This document shows, one piece after another, positions 8,204 to 16,952 of a DNA stretch of 54,863 nucleotides. The stretch is from Eggerthellaceae bacterium (lineage in GTDB: Bacteria > Actinomycetota > Coriobacteriia > Coriobacteriales > Eggerthellaceae). The stretch lies in NCBI GenBank assembly GCA_022644775.1, contig JALCHN010000009.1:1-54863 (forward strand), in the 5' to 3' direction. The notes beneath the pieces are model-generated. The model was not told the origin of the DNA, searched no databases, and saw only the letters and a program-made list of their open reading frames with translations. How positions within the stretch are numbered: the stretch's first letter is position 1; each line of letters starts with the position of its first letter. Both the position numbers and the translations under genes were made by a program.

Positions 8204-9627
8204 GCCCGATCGCCCTCCTCCGCACGCGCGAGGCCATCGGCAATCGCGGCGAAAACGCGGTCCTCGTGGTAGCGCATGAAGACCAGGCCGCCCGCCAGGC
8301 AGAAGGCGGCTGCCACCGCCGCCGTGAGCCGGTAGCCGAAACCGCCCGTTCCCACGAGCGCCAGGCTCGTGAACAGGAGCATCGACAGCGACTGGCCCAG
8401 CTTGAAGGCGAAGGTGCGCGCCGCGTAGAACATGCCCTGGCGCGCCTCCCCGGTGGACAGGGCGTCGGCTTCGGCGATATCGGCCACTACGGCCTGGGGC
8501 AGGATGCCCAGAATCGCCATGGGGATGGCCGCCATCACGGCCACGACGACGCCCCACACCACGCCGGGGATGCCGAAGAGCCCCACGAAGGCGGTGAGGG
8601 CGAAAGCGCAGGCGAAGAAGAGGAAGGCGAACGTGACGAGCCTCTTCTTCCCCCACCGCTTCGCGAGCACGTTCACCGGGGCATAGCAGATGAAGCTCAC
8701 CAGGGTCATCAGGGCGAACAAGGGGAAGGTCATCGTGCTGTCGAGCCCCATGAGCTCGGTGATGTAGAAGGGCAGGCCCGTTTGGAAGAGGGTGAGCGCG
8801 ATCCAGTAGAGCACGTCGGACTTCACGAAGGTGAGGAACTCGGGGTTCTTGAAGGTCTTCACCAGGCTCTTCACCGTGCCCGTCGCGCTCGGTTTGGTCA
8901 CCGCGTACACGTGCTCGTCGATCGCGAACGAGGGCACGAGCATGCACACGACGGCGACGGCGGCGAGCACGCCCACCGTGAAGCGGAAGCTCGCCACCAT
9001 GCCCATCGACGGCACGAAGAAGCCCTGGATCGTGGGCAGCAGGTAGGCCACGGCCGTTCCGAAGAAATAGGTGACCGATATATAGGTAGAGACGTTGATG
9101 CGCAGCTCCTGGGTGCGCCCCAGTTCGGGGATGAGCGCGTTGAAGGGCGTGCAGTAGCAGGTGAGGCCCAAGTAGAAGCAGAGCACCATCGCGAAGAGGA
9201 AGACGTTGTTGACCCAGCTGACCCCGTCCACCGGCGAGACGAACACGAGCACCGTGGCGATGCCGAAGGGAATGGGCGCAAAGCGCAGGAAGGGCATGCG
9301 CCGCCCGAGCCGATGGGTGCAGCGGTCGGAAACCGAGGCGATCCAGGGGTCGGTGAAGGCGTCGAAGATGCGACCCGACGCCGTGATGATGCCGATCACC
9401 GTGAGGCCCAGAAAGACCGCGCCCTGGGTGATGAAGATCTGCTGGCCCTGCGAAAGCAGGCTCTCGCCCGGCTGATAGTAGTAGACGAGCCAGTTGGTGA
9501 TGATGCCCGAAAGGATCGACCAGCCCAGCTGGCCGATCGCGAACAGCCACAAGATGCGGTTGCTCGCCAGTTTCCGCTGGCCCGCTGCGGGCGCGGAAGC
9601 AGAGGCGCCGCGCGCGTTCGACTTCAT
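8200..9627 (-). CDS. Glycoside:cation symporter, GPH (MelB-like) family
   Basis: Cytoplasmic membrane importer of 475 residues, twelve predicted helices. The GPH signature RIFDAFTDPWIASVSDR lies in the second helix/loop region and is followed by HRLGRRMPFL, both matching melibiose permease and relatives. The aspartates of this segment bind cation and sugar in MelB. The ATG has AGGAAG upstream. First gene of the operon, overlapping the alpha-galactosidase start by four bases, so imported alpha-galactosides would be split inside the cell. Like many Gram-positive members it has no EIIA-like C-terminal domain. Sugar specificity is inferred from the operon only. Confidence 0.9.
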   Translation of the reverse strand: MKSNARGASASAPAAGQRKLASNRILWLFAIGQLGWSILSGIITNWLVYYYQPGESLLSQGQQIFITQGAVFLGLTVIGIITASGRIFDAFTDPWIASVSDRCTHRLGRRMPFLRFAPIPFGIATVLVFVSPVDGVSWVNNVFLFAMVLCFYLGLTCYCTPFNALIPELGRTQELRINVSTYISVTYFFGTAVAYLLPTIQGFFVPSMGMVASFRFTVGVLAAVAVVCMLVPSFAIDEHVYAVTKPSATGTVKSLVKTFKNPEFLTFVKSDVLYWIALTLFQTGLPFYITELMGLDSTMTFPLFALMTLVSFICYAPVNVLAKRWGKKRLVTFAFLFFACAFALTAFVGLFGIPGVVWGVVVAVMAAIPMAILGILPQAVVADIAEADALSTGEARQGMFYAARTFAFKLGQSLSMLLFTSLALVGTGGFGYRLTAAVAAAFCLAGGLVFMRYHEDRVFAAIADGLARAEEGDRA

Positions 9628-9709
9628 AATCGCTTCCTATTCGTTCGGTGGTGCGAGGATTAGAATGACAACGACCATGATAGCGAAACCTAACTGCAAA
9701 GGAGCCCGG
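9628..9709. promoter_or_regulatory. Divergent promoter region of the galactoside module
   Basis: The 82-bp gap between the divergent symporter and glycosyltransferase-like genes must hold both promoters. A TTGTCA on the minus strand (around 9664-9669) may be a -35 box. I could not assign convincing -10 boxes or an operator, and no regulator gene lies in the module. Confidence 0.4.
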
Positions 9710-11230
9710 ATGGCCATGGCGGAGAATCGATCGGCGTGCGTTTTCGGGAACCCGATCCCAGAGCGCGACCAGGCGAAGGCGCGCAAGGCCAAGGAGCGCT
9801 TCGCCCGCAAGTTCGGCGACGACGCCGACCGCCCCTGCCATCTGGTCGCACGCGACGCGCCCGCCATCCACCGCGCGCTCGGCGTGCGCCTGCTCGCGCC
9901 CGCGCCCGCCGGTGCCGGCGCCCTCGACCTCGCCGCCGACGCCCGGGCCCTGCCCGCCCCGCCCGCTACGCCCCGCACCGACCCCGCAGCCGCGGGCGCG
10001 CCGGTGGTCATCGGAACGATTCGCATGGGATTCGGCCACTACCGCATCGGCATGGCACTGGCTTCGGCCGCCCACGCCCTGGGATACACGCCCTACTGGA
10101 TGGACCTTTGCGGCTTCCCCGACACGACCTGCACGAAGATCATCGCCCACCAAAACGAGCTTTATTCCAAGGGCTCGCGCCTGAGCCAGAAGTGCGCCCC
10201 CTTCAACAAGCTCGTGTGGGAGCCCTTGAATTCGGAAGGCTTCCGCAAGCTTTCCTACAACGCGAGCGACCAGGCGGTCTCCGAGCTGATGGTCGCGCCC
10301 TTCGCCGACCTGCCGCGGGAGGTGCCCTTCGTGGGCGCGCACGCCTGGTGCGCCCAGGCGGCGCTGCACGCGGGGCTTTCGCACGTGGTGTGCGCCATCC
10401 CCGACAACTGGCCAATGGCCCTGCACCTGGCCGAGGGCGCACGCCACACCGTGCAGACCCCGAGCGCGTACGCGGGCTACAAGATGCTGCGCGGCATGGA
10501 CCCCAAACGGGCGCTTGCGCCCATGCCCGAAGGGTCGCTGTTCTACACGGGTCACTACGTCGACCACGAGCTCGTCGCCGCGATCGACGGCGACTGCTCC
10601 CGGCGCGAGGCGCGGGCGGAGGCCGGCAAGCCGGTGCGCTACCTGCTCTCCGTGGGCGGGGCCGGCGCCCAACTCGACCTGTTCGAGCGTATCATCGCCC
10701 ACCTCGTTCCCCGCATCGAAGCCGACGAGGCCGTCCTTTTCGTGAACGTGGGCGACCACGACCGGGTCTGGCAGGGGCTGAAGGAGCGCATCCCCCAGCT
10801 TGACGAGGCCGTCGTGCATGCCGAAGACTTCGAAGGCACCGCGCGATTCGCGGACGAGGCGCTCAATGGGGACGTTTCGGGCGTGCACGCGTTCTACGAC
10901 AGCGACATCTTCAGCGCCGTGTATTCCACGAACCTGCTCATGCGGGCGAGCGACCTGCTCATCACCAAGCCGAGCGAGCTTTCCTTCTATCCGGTGCCCA
11001 AGCTCATGATCCAGCGCGAGGGCGGCCACGAGGCCTGGGGCGCCGTGCGGGCCGCCGAAGTGGGCGACGGCACCTACGAGATGGACGACCCGCGCGAGAT
11101 CTGCGCCTTCATCGACTGCGTGCAGGAAGACCGATCGACGGTCGTCGACATGTGCGCCCACATCCGCACGGCGCGCGACGCCGGCATCTACGACGGCGCC
11201 TACCGGACCGTCGAGCTCGCCGCGCGATAA
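9710..11230 (+). CDS. GT-B-fold glycosyltransferase-like protein, function unknown
   Basis: A 506-residue cytosolic protein. The ATG at 9710 has AAAGGAG at the right distance; the frame is open further upstream but that part lies over the symporter gene. An N-terminal linker rich in Ala and Pro (about residues 60-100) precedes GTIRMGFGHYRIGMALASAA, which resembles the glycine-rich nucleotide-sugar loop and GxGH motif of GT28/MGDG-synthase-like enzymes. Towards the C-terminus, DLLITKPSELSFYPVPKLM is placed like the donor-binding segment of that fold. No membrane helix or signal peptide. It is divergent from the galactoside operon and inside the tRNA-Asp bracket, so a role with galactose-derived nucleotide sugar is possible but unproven. 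I do not recognise a characterised relative. Confidence 0.6.
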   Translation: MAMAENRSACVFGNPIPERDQAKARKAKERFARKFGDDADRPCHLVARDAPAIHRALGVRLLAPAPAGAGALDLAADARALPAPPATPRTDPAAAGAPVVIGTIRMGFGHYRIGMALASAAHALGYTPYWMDLCGFPDTTCTKIIAHQNELYSKGSRLSQKCAPFNKLVWEPLNSEGFRKLSYNASDQAVSELMVAPFADLPREVPFVGAHAWCAQAALHAGLSHVVCAIPDNWPMALHLAEGARHTVQTPSAYAGYKMLRGMDPKRALAPMPEGSLFYTGHYVDHELVAAIDGDCSRREARAEAGKPVRYLLSVGGAGAQLDLFERIIAHLVPRIEADEAVLFVNVGDHDRVWQGLKERIPQLDEAVVHAEDFEGTARFADEALNGDVSGVHAFYDSDIFSAVYSTNLLMRASDLLITKPSELSFYPVPKLMIQREGGHEAWGAVRAAEVGDGTYEMDDPREICAFIDCVQEDRSTVVDMCAHIRTARDAGIYDGAYRTVELAAR

Positions 11231-11237
11231 ACAGGTG

Positions 11238-11264
11238 TGACAGGGGGGACGGAGGTTGTTGTCA
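11238..11264. repeat. Degenerate interspersed palindrome, copy 4
   Basis: TGACAGG...GTTGTCA with a diverged left arm, between the glycosyltransferase-like gene and the tRNA terminator. Same position relative to tRNA-Asp as copies 2 and 3 have to the first tRNA. Confidence 0.55.
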
Positions 11265-11275
11265 CGCGCACACGC

Positions 11276-11303
11276 AAAAAAGGGAGCCCGAAGGCTCCCT
11301 TTT
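11276..11303 (-). terminator. Terminator of tRNA-Asp, copy 2
   Basis: GGGAGCC-CGAA-GGCTCCC hairpin followed on the minus strand by a run of T. Near copy of the hairpin at 3722-3747; in the other direction it can also end the plus-strand gene. Confidence 0.85.
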
Positions 11304-11311
11304 AATTGCAA

Positions 11312-11388
<77 letters not shown>

Positions 11389-11672
11389 AGAGCGGGTTAC
11401 ACGGCTTTACCGCGCAACAGCAGAGAGTATATTACGCATACCCTCAGGCGAACGCAAGTGCTTTTTTGAAAAAATCTTTCTGCAAGCACTTTCGGCCCAC
11501 CCCTGCGTAATTCCAATAAGTCCCGCGCATGAACGCGCGTTTTGCAAATAGTCGCATACGAGGTTTCCGTAATACACTTTCGACAAGAGAGATTGCGGCC
11601 GCATCGACCGCGCATCGGCACAGTATCGCACCCGTCGGGATCGGGGACGGCGCCTGCGCACGGGAGGGTTTG
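11389..11672. promoter_or_regulatory. Upstream region of the CoA-ligase gene and of tRNA-Asp
   Basis: A 284-bp stretch, much richer in AT than its surroundings. It holds GAGTATATTACG near the tRNA (its likely promoter, minus strand) and TTGCAAATAGTCGCATACGA near 11541 leading towards the ligase gene. TTGCAAATAGTCGCA loosely recalls the palindrome ahead of the CaiA-like gene at 14065. No ORF is supported here. Confidence 0.45.
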
Positions 11673-13301
11673 ATGATCACCGACCTGAAGATCAACGAAG
11701 CTTGCAAGCGAACTTACTACGAACGCGGGTACTGGACCACGTCCACCCTCTACGACGCATGGGAGCACAGCGCGCACGCGTTCGCAGGCCGCACCTACGT
11801 GAAAGACGGCGCCACGAGCCTCACCTACGCCCAGGTCGACGACAAGGCCGGCCGCGTGGCCAGCTGGCTGCGCTCGATCGGCGTGGAAAACGGCGACGTC
11901 GTCACCATCCAGCTGCCCAAGTGGGCCGAGTTCACAATCGCCTACGTCGCCTGCTTGAAAGTGGGCGCCGTCATCCACCCGGTCGCCGTGCGCTGGGGCA
12001 CGGGAGATTTGGCCGAAAGCCTCGCCTTCGTGCATTCCGCAGCCTACATCGGGCCCACCTTCTTCCATCGCCGCGATTATGAGGCGGAATTCAACCAGAT
12101 CAAAGCCACGGTCCCCTCGCTTCGGGGCGCCCTGTTCATCGACAAGGAGAAGGACCCCGACGAAGGCGACGTCTCCCTTTCCAACGTGCTCGCCGCCTTC
12201 GAGACGCTCGACGTGCCGCCCGCCTCGACATCCGACGAGGTCGCCTGCATCCTGCCCACCTCGGGCTCTACCGGCACGCCCAAGCAGGTGCTGTTCACCC
12301 ACAACAACATCCTGTTCAGCGAGAAGTCCTACATCTCGGTGCTCGACTTGTCGCCCGACGACGTCATGTGGATGCCCTCCCCGCTCAACCATGCGACGGG
12401 CTTCTTCCATGGGCTCATCTCGGTCATGCTCTTCGGCGGCTCGACCGTGCTGCAGGAAACCTACAAGCCCGCCGACGCCGTCGCGCTCATCCGCCGCGAA
12501 GGCTGCACCTGGTCGCACGGGGCCACCCCCTTCGTCTACGACCTGCTTTCCTACCTCGACCGGTTCGGCGGGGGCCTTCCCAGCATGCGCTTCTATCTGT
12601 GCGGCGGGGCGCCCGTGCCCTCGCGCATGATCGAGCACGCCCATCGCTACGGCATCCTGCTTTCGGAATCCTACGGGTCGACCGAAAGCTGCCCGCACGT
12701 CTACGTGCCGCTCGACAAGGTGCTCGAATGGAACGGCGCCTGGTCGGGCATCCCCTACGAAGGGATCGAGGTGCGCGTGGTCGACAGCCAACATCGCGAA
12801 GTGCCCCGCGGGGTGCAGGGCGAGGAATGCTCGCGCGGGCCCCATCAGTTCGTGGGCTACCTCTACGACAAGGAGCGCACCGACCGCGCGCTCGACGACG
12901 ACGGCTGGTTCTACAGCGGCGACCTGTGCTACATGGACGACGAGGGCCGCATCCGCATCAACGGTCGCAAGAAGGAGATCATCATCCGCGGCGGCGAGAA
13001 CATTTCCGCCGTGGAAGTGGACAACGCCCTGTCGGGCTGCCCGGGCGTGGGAGACCACGCGACGATCGGCATGCCCGACCTGCGCATGGGCGAGCGGATC
13101 TGCACCTTCCTCGTGCCCACCCAAGACGCGCGTCCCACGATCAAAAGCGTGACCGACTACCTCGCCGGTGCCGGCGTCCCCAAGCGAATCTGGCCCGAGC
13201 ACCTGGAATTCATCGACGAGATCCCCTATACGCCCACCGGAAAGGTGCAGCGCTACAAGCTCATGGAAGAGCTCCTGCGCCGTTTGAAAAAGGAGGCCTA
13301 G
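11673..13301 (+). CDS. Acyl-CoA ligase (AMP-forming), CaiC-like
   Basis: Activates a carboxylic acid with ATP and CoA through an acyl-adenylate; cytosolic, about 542 residues. ANL superfamily motifs appear in order: phosphate loop TSGSTGTPK (about 195-203), SYGSTES (about 333), the hinge-region [19 protein letters not shown] (about 411-429), [20 protein letters not shown], and the catalytic lysine of [11 protein letters not shown] (about 522). The start has GGGAGG upstream and drops a 48-residue leader with non-coding character. It heads a plus-strand series with a CaiA-like dehydrogenase and CaiB-like CoA-transferase, which is why CaiC (betaine/carnitine-CoA ligase) is the closest named relative. 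Substrate unknown; a fatty, aromatic or betaine acid is equally possible. Confidence 0.85.
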   Translation: MITDLKINEACKRTYYERGYWTTSTLYDAWEHSAHAFAGRTYVKDGATSLTYAQVDDKAGRVASWLRSIGVENGDVVTIQLPKWAEFTIAYVACLKVGAVIHPVAVRWGTGDLAESLAFVHSAAYIGPTFFHRRDYEAEFNQIKATVPSLRGALFIDKEKDPDEGDVSLSNVLAAFETLDVPPASTSDEVACILPTSGSTGTPKQVLFTHNNILFSEKSYISVLDLSPDDVMWMPSPLNHATGFFHGLISVMLFGGSTVLQETYKPADAVALIRREGCTWSHGATPFVYDLLSYLDRFGGGLPSMRFYLCGGAPVPSRMIEHAHRYGILLSESYGSTESCPHVYVPLDKVLEWNGAWSGIPYEGIEVRVVDSQHREVPRGVQGEECSRGPHQFVGYLYDKERTDRALDDDGWFYSGDLCYMDDEGRIRINGRKKEIIIRGGENISAVEVDNALSGCPGVGDHATIGMPDLRMGERICTFLVPTQDARPTIKSVTDYLAGAGVPKRIWPEHLEFIDEIPYTPTGKVQRYKLMEELLRRLKKEA

Positions 13302-13307
13302 CACGCC

Positions 13308-13946
13308 ATGCCCCAACAGGAATTCAGCCCCACCCGCACCCACGCCACCTGGAAGCCCCGCGTCTTCGACAACGACCTGGCCATCTTCGAATGCCCCAGC
13401 TGCCACCAGGTCCACATCGGCGTGACCGACGGCAGCGACGTCGAATGGACCGGCACCGGCCGCTCGCTCGTGGCCGAGCTGCCCTACGGCAGAAGCGAGG
13501 CGCCCTTCTGCGACCGCTGCGGCACCCGCATGGAGCCCATGCCCATGATCGACGTGGCCGACCTGCCGCCTGAATTCGAGCTCGACTTCCAGTTCCGCGG
13601 GGGCTTCAACAGCAACTGCGTCAAGATCAAATGGTTCTCGAAGGACCGCGAGCTGCGCCCCCAATGGATGGCCGTGAAGACCTTCACCGCCTATCAGGTC
13701 AAGTACGTGCCCGAAAAGAAGTTCTCCCCCGTCACGTTCGCCTTCGCCGACGAGGACGCCTACTGCTACTGCGATTCCGACCCCTGCGAAGAGTGCATGT
13801 TCCGCTGCAAATTCGGCATGTGCGCGTATGTCTTCGTGAAGGGAATCGGCCTCGTGCGGATGTCCTTCGACCGTATGCTCGCGAGCGGATCGGGGTCGGG
13901 AAACGAAGGCTTACGCCGTACGCACGCCGGTTACGTCGACAAGTAG
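13308..13946 (+). CDS. Cysteine-rich protein of unknown function in the redox cluster
   Basis: A 212-residue protein starting six bases after the ligase stop, so surely in the same transcript. It has two CxxC knuckles, CPSC (29-32) and CDRC (68-71), spaced like a split zinc ribbon. A dense second cluster near residues 151-171 (CYCDSDPCEECMFRCKFGMC) has seven cysteines with spacings that could hold zinc or an iron-sulfur centre. No membrane helix, no signal peptide, no recognised catalytic motif. Its place between a CoA ligase and an acyl-CoA dehydrogenase suggests a role in the same pathway: an electron carrier, an acyl-CoA binding adaptor like the OB/zinc-ribbon partners of thiolases, or a metal-bound regulator. 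None of these is shown. Confidence 0.75.
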   Translation: MPQQEFSPTRTHATWKPRVFDNDLAIFECPSCHQVHIGVTDGSDVEWTGTGRSLVAELPYGRSEAPFCDRCGTRMEPMPMIDVADLPPEFELDFQFRGGFNSNCVKIKWFSKDRELRPQWMAVKTFTAYQVKYVPEKKFSPVTFAFADEDAYCYCDSDPCEECMFRCKFGMCAYVFVKGIGLVRMSFDRMLASGSGSGNEGLRRTHAGYVDK

Positions 13947-13983
13947 CGCCTGCATAAAACCAACCGTCCATTCACCTCCGTTT

Positions 13984-14014
13984 AGGCCCGTGACCTGCGT
14001 CGCGGGCCTTTTCC
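13984..14014 (+). terminator. Terminator after the ligase/cysteine-rich gene pair
   Basis: AGGCCCG stem with CGGGCCT, loop of about 12, then TTTT. It separates the two upstream genes from the CaiA-like gene, which therefore needs its own promoter. Confidence 0.75.
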
Positions 14015-14051
14015 GTATAGAGCGCCCCCTTGCACGGAAGGCTTGAAGGCT

Positions 14052-14125
14052 CCATAAAACAACCATTGCGAATCGCAATGATTCCCATTCGAAACAGCCG
14101 ATTGAACCAATTGGAAATGCGGCGG
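14052..14125 (+). promoter_or_regulatory. Promoter/operator region of the CaiA-like gene
   Basis: Contains the perfect palindrome ATTGCGA-A-TCGCAAT at 14065-14079 and, just downstream, the small dyad CCAATTGG at 14108-14115. The palindrome has the size of a LysR-type or other dimer site, and a LysR gene sits three genes downstream. The segment CATAAAACAACC just before it has a near copy (CATAAAACCAACC) at 13953. The link to the regulator is inference. Confidence 0.5.
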
Positions 14126-14202
14126 CGCGGGATGCAGAATACGAATTGCAAGAGCTGATGAGGCTCGAAAGAACATCGCGTAATTCATAGAGGAGGACTT
14201 AT

Positions 14203-15399
14203 ATGAACCCTAACGCGAAAATCACCGACGAGCAGTTCGAGGCGTACCTGAAGCAGGTTCGCGAACTGGTTGAAGGTCCCTTCGACGAAATGCAGAAGGA
14301 GATCGAGGTCACCAACAAGTTCCCGCCGGAATTCTTTGAGCTGGCCAAGAAGAACGACCTCTATCGTTTCTATCTTCCCTCCGAGTACGGTGGATGGGAC
14401 CTCAACGAGCTTGAGATTCTGCGCGTGCAGGAAGAGTTCTCCCGTGGTCCTGGCGGCATGCGCATGCACCTGCATCACGCCGCTGACATGAACTGGCGTA
14501 TTCTTGACGACTACGGTCAGGAAGAAGTCAAGAAGGAACTGATGCCGAAGTTCCAGGACAAGTCCGTCTACTGCAACTTCGCCATCACCGAGCAGACCGG
14601 CGGCACCGGCGCCGACCTGCACACCACCGCTGAGAAGCAGCCCGACGGCTCCTGGATCCTCAACGGCGAGAAGTGGCTCATCTCCCACACGGACTGCTCC
14701 GATTACACCTACGTGATCGCCGTGTCCGACCCGACCAAGGAAAAGGACGACCGTCTGTCCGCCTTCCTGGTCCCCAACGATGCTCCCGGCTTCGAAATCG
14801 TCGAAATGCCCCACATGATGGGCTGCCGCGGCGCCGGCCATGCGGGCCTGAAGTTCACCAACGTGCACATTCCGGCCAAGTACCTGCTCGGCAAGGAAGG
14901 CCAGGGCATGGAAGTGGCCATCCACTCCCTGTCCGTGTCCCGCGTGCACATCGCTATGTCCAACCTCGGCATGGCTCAGCGCATGCTCGAGATCTCCCTC
15001 AAGCGCGCCAATGACCGCGTGACCTTCGGCAAGCCGATCGCCAAGCGCCAGATGATCAAGGCCAAGTTCGCCGAGATGCAGACCTACATCCACGTGCTGC
15101 GCACCGCGATCTACGACTTTGCTCGCGACTACGACATCGACCCGCACAACGAGTACGTCACCGAGAAGGCCGCTATCTGCAAGCTCTTCTCCATCGAGAC
15201 GGTCAAGCTGGTCTCCGACCAGATGCTCGAGATCTTCGGTGGCGACGGCTACTTCGAGGATTCTCCGTACGGCCCGACCGAGCGTCTGTACCGCGACTGC
15301 CGCGCTATGTGGCTCGAGGAAGGCGCGCCGAACGTTCAGCGCATCACGATCGCTCGCGAGTGCCAGAACCATGGCGGCGTGGTCAAGTACAACTTCTAA
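14203..15399 (+). CDS. Acyl-CoA dehydrogenase/enoyl-CoA reductase, CaiA-like
   Basis: FAD enzyme of 398 residues that would add or remove two electrons at the alpha-beta bond of an acyl-CoA, with ETF as partner. AITEQTGGTGADL (near 126-138) and WILNGEKWLISH are the FAD/substrate blocks. RVTFGKPIAKRQMIK is the typical C-terminal helix motif. The catalytic glutamate is at its usual place in AMWLEEGAPNVQR (about 372), while the alternative helix-G position reads VSR, so it uses the common layout. AGAGGAGG precedes the ATG. A terminator on either side makes it a separate unit. Codons such as CGT and TCC are more frequent here than in neighbours, a sign of high expression. CaiA (crotonobetainyl-CoA reductase) is the nearest named relative. 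Confidence 0.87.
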   Translation: MNPNAKITDEQFEAYLKQVRELVEGPFDEMQKEIEVTNKFPPEFFELAKKNDLYRFYLPSEYGGWDLNELEILRVQEEFSRGPGGMRMHLHHAADMNWRILDDYGQEEVKKELMPKFQDKSVYCNFAITEQTGGTGADLHTTAEKQPDGSWILNGEKWLISHTDCSDYTYVIAVSDPTKEKDDRLSAFLVPNDAPGFEIVEMPHMMGCRGAGHAGLKFTNVHIPAKYLLGKEGQGMEVAIHSLSVSRVHIAMSNLGMAQRMLEISLKRANDRVTFGKPIAKRQMIKAKFAEMQTYIHVLRTAIYDFARDYDIDPHNEYVTEKAAICKLFSIETVKLVSDQMLEIFGGDGYFEDSPYGPTERLYRDCRAMWLEEGAPNVQRITIARECQNHGGVVKYNF

Positions 15400-15445
15400 G
15401 AGTTGCTTGATACACTGTTCAACATCAGTTGAATGATTTTTGAAA

Positions 15446-15477
15446 AAGGGCTGGTGCGATGCGTGCCGGCCCTTTTT
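15446..15477 (+). terminator. Terminator after the CaiA-like gene
   Basis: GGGCTGG stem with CCGGCCC (one G-U pair) and five T. Lies between the dehydrogenase and CoA-transferase genes. Confidence 0.75.
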
Positions 15478-15506
15478 CCATCAGGGAGATTTTGGAGGAA
15501 TTTCAT

Positions 15507-16751
15507 ATGTCTTTGCCTCTCGAAGGTGTGAAGGTCATCGACCTCACGACGTTTCTTGCCACCCCTACCACGGGCCGCGTGCTCGGCGAGTGGGGCGCCG
15601 ATGTCATCAAGGTCGAAGCTGCCAAGGGCGACCCGACCCGCGTGAACCAGGCTCCCGTCTACGGCATGCCGATGACCGACGATGAGAATCTCGCCTACGA
15701 CATGGCCAACATGCACAAGCGCATGATCAGCCTGAACCTGAAGAGCGAAACCGGCCTGGAAGCGATGAACAAGCTGCTCTCCACCGCCGACATCTTCATC
15801 ACCAACAACCGCACCAAGTCGCTGCGCAAGATGGGCCTCGACTGGGAGAGCCTGCATGCCAAGTACCCGAAGCTGATCATGGGCCACGGCCTGGGCTACG
15901 GCAAGAAGGGCCCCGAAAAGGACGCAGCCGGCTTCGACGTGACCTGCTACATGGGCCGCGGCGGCGTCTTCGGCACTACGGTCGACGCCGATAGCTTCCC
16001 GATGATCCCGACCAACGGCTACGGTGACTTCCAGGCCTCCATGTTCCTGGCCGCCGGCATTCTGGCCGCCTACATCGGCCGCGAGAAGTCCGGCGAGGGC
16101 GACTACGTCACCTGCGCACTGCAGCATGCCGGTATCTACGCCCTGTCCACGGGCATGGTGTCCGCCCAGTACGGCAACCAGTACCCCAAGAGCCGTATGC
16201 GCGTGAACAACCCGCTCAACAACGTCTTCAAGTCCAAGGACGACAAGTGGGTCGTGCTCTGCCTGCCCGAATACGACCGCGACTGGCCGCGCGTCCTGAA
16301 GCTGATCGGCCGCGAGGACCTGCTCGACGGAGCGCATGCCGACCTGGCGAGCATCAACGCCGTCAACGACAAGGACCTCTGCCCGCAGGTTATGCAGATC
16401 CTCGACGAGGGCTTCGGCAAGTTCACCCGCGACGAGCTGCTGAAGATGTTCAAGGAAAACGACATGCCCTGCGAACCTGCGCAGACGCCGGTCGACATCT
16501 ACGAGGACGAGAACGCCATCGTCAACGAGTACATCAAGAAGGTGCACTACGCCAACGGCAACGAGCGCTGGTGCCCCACCGCTCCCGTGCAGTTCGAGCT
16601 GGAAGGCACGGCCGAATTCAAGCCGACCGCCAACTTGGGCGCCGACACCGAAGCCGTCATGAAGGACCTCGGCTACACCGACGAGCAGATCAAGGCTGCC
16701 GAAGAAGACGGCTCCATCAAGGGCGACACGCCCCTGCATGAGCTCATCTAA
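15507..16751 (+). CDS. Class III CoA-transferase, CaiB-like
   Basis: Moves CoA from a product thioester to an incoming free acid, sparing ATP once the pathway is primed by the ligase. The 414-residue protein has the family III fold: MSLPLEGVKVIDLTTFLATP at the N-terminus, then GADVIKVEAAKGDPTR, and the nucleophilic aspartate in AAGFDVTCYMGRGG (about residue 144). The ATG at 15507 has TTGGAGGAA upstream; a 16-residue extension in the same frame lies over the previous terminator and is rejected. Together with the CaiA- and CaiC-like genes this is the core seen in carnitine and gamma-butyrobetaine clusters. No CaiD hydratase is present. Substrate not readable from sequence. Confidence 0.88.
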   Translation: MSLPLEGVKVIDLTTFLATPTTGRVLGEWGADVIKVEAAKGDPTRVNQAPVYGMPMTDDENLAYDMANMHKRMISLNLKSETGLEAMNKLLSTADIFITNNRTKSLRKMGLDWESLHAKYPKLIMGHGLGYGKKGPEKDAAGFDVTCYMGRGGVFGTTVDADSFPMIPTNGYGDFQASMFLAAGILAAYIGREKSGEGDYVTCALQHAGIYALSTGMVSAQYGNQYPKSRMRVNNPLNNVFKSKDDKWVVLCLPEYDRDWPRVLKLIGREDLLDGAHADLASINAVNDKDLCPQVMQILDEGFGKFTRDELLKMFKENDMPCEPAQTPVDIYEDENAIVNEYIKKVHYANGNERWCPTAPVQFELEGTAEFKPTANLGADTEAVMKDLGYTDEQIKAAEEDGSIKGDTPLHELI

Positions 16752-16778
16752 GCGGTTTTCTGCATCGTGAACGTGTTA

Positions 16779-16811
16779 GGGCTTCAACCCTGCGGGTTGA
16801 AGCCCTTTTTG
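16779..16811 (+). terminator. Terminator after the CoA-transferase gene
   Basis: GGGCTTCAACC pairs with GGTTGAAGCCC around CTGCG, followed by five T. One of the strongest terminators in the window. Confidence 0.9.
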
Positions 16812-16952
16812 TGAGTACCGCCCTACAGCTCGCGCCGTGTTTCATACACACGAAGCCCAAAGCAATGGAAATCTATCGGTAGTGTATATGGTAAGCTTTT
16901 CATGCGAGAGACACAGCGCATTGATGAATCGCATAGCGGCACGGAGGCCTGC

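Noticed and set aside
6614-11311. A 1565-codon open frame on the minus strand
   Set aside because: Only its last third (from 8203) is a real gene, the alpha-galactosidase. The rest runs over the symporter in another frame and antisense to the glycosyltransferase-like gene, a common effect of high GC.
11673-16751. Assigning caiA, caiB and caiC as gene names with carnitine as substrate
   Set aside because: No CaiD hydratase, CaiE or CaiT carrier is present, and the families cover many acids. Names are kept as 'like' only.
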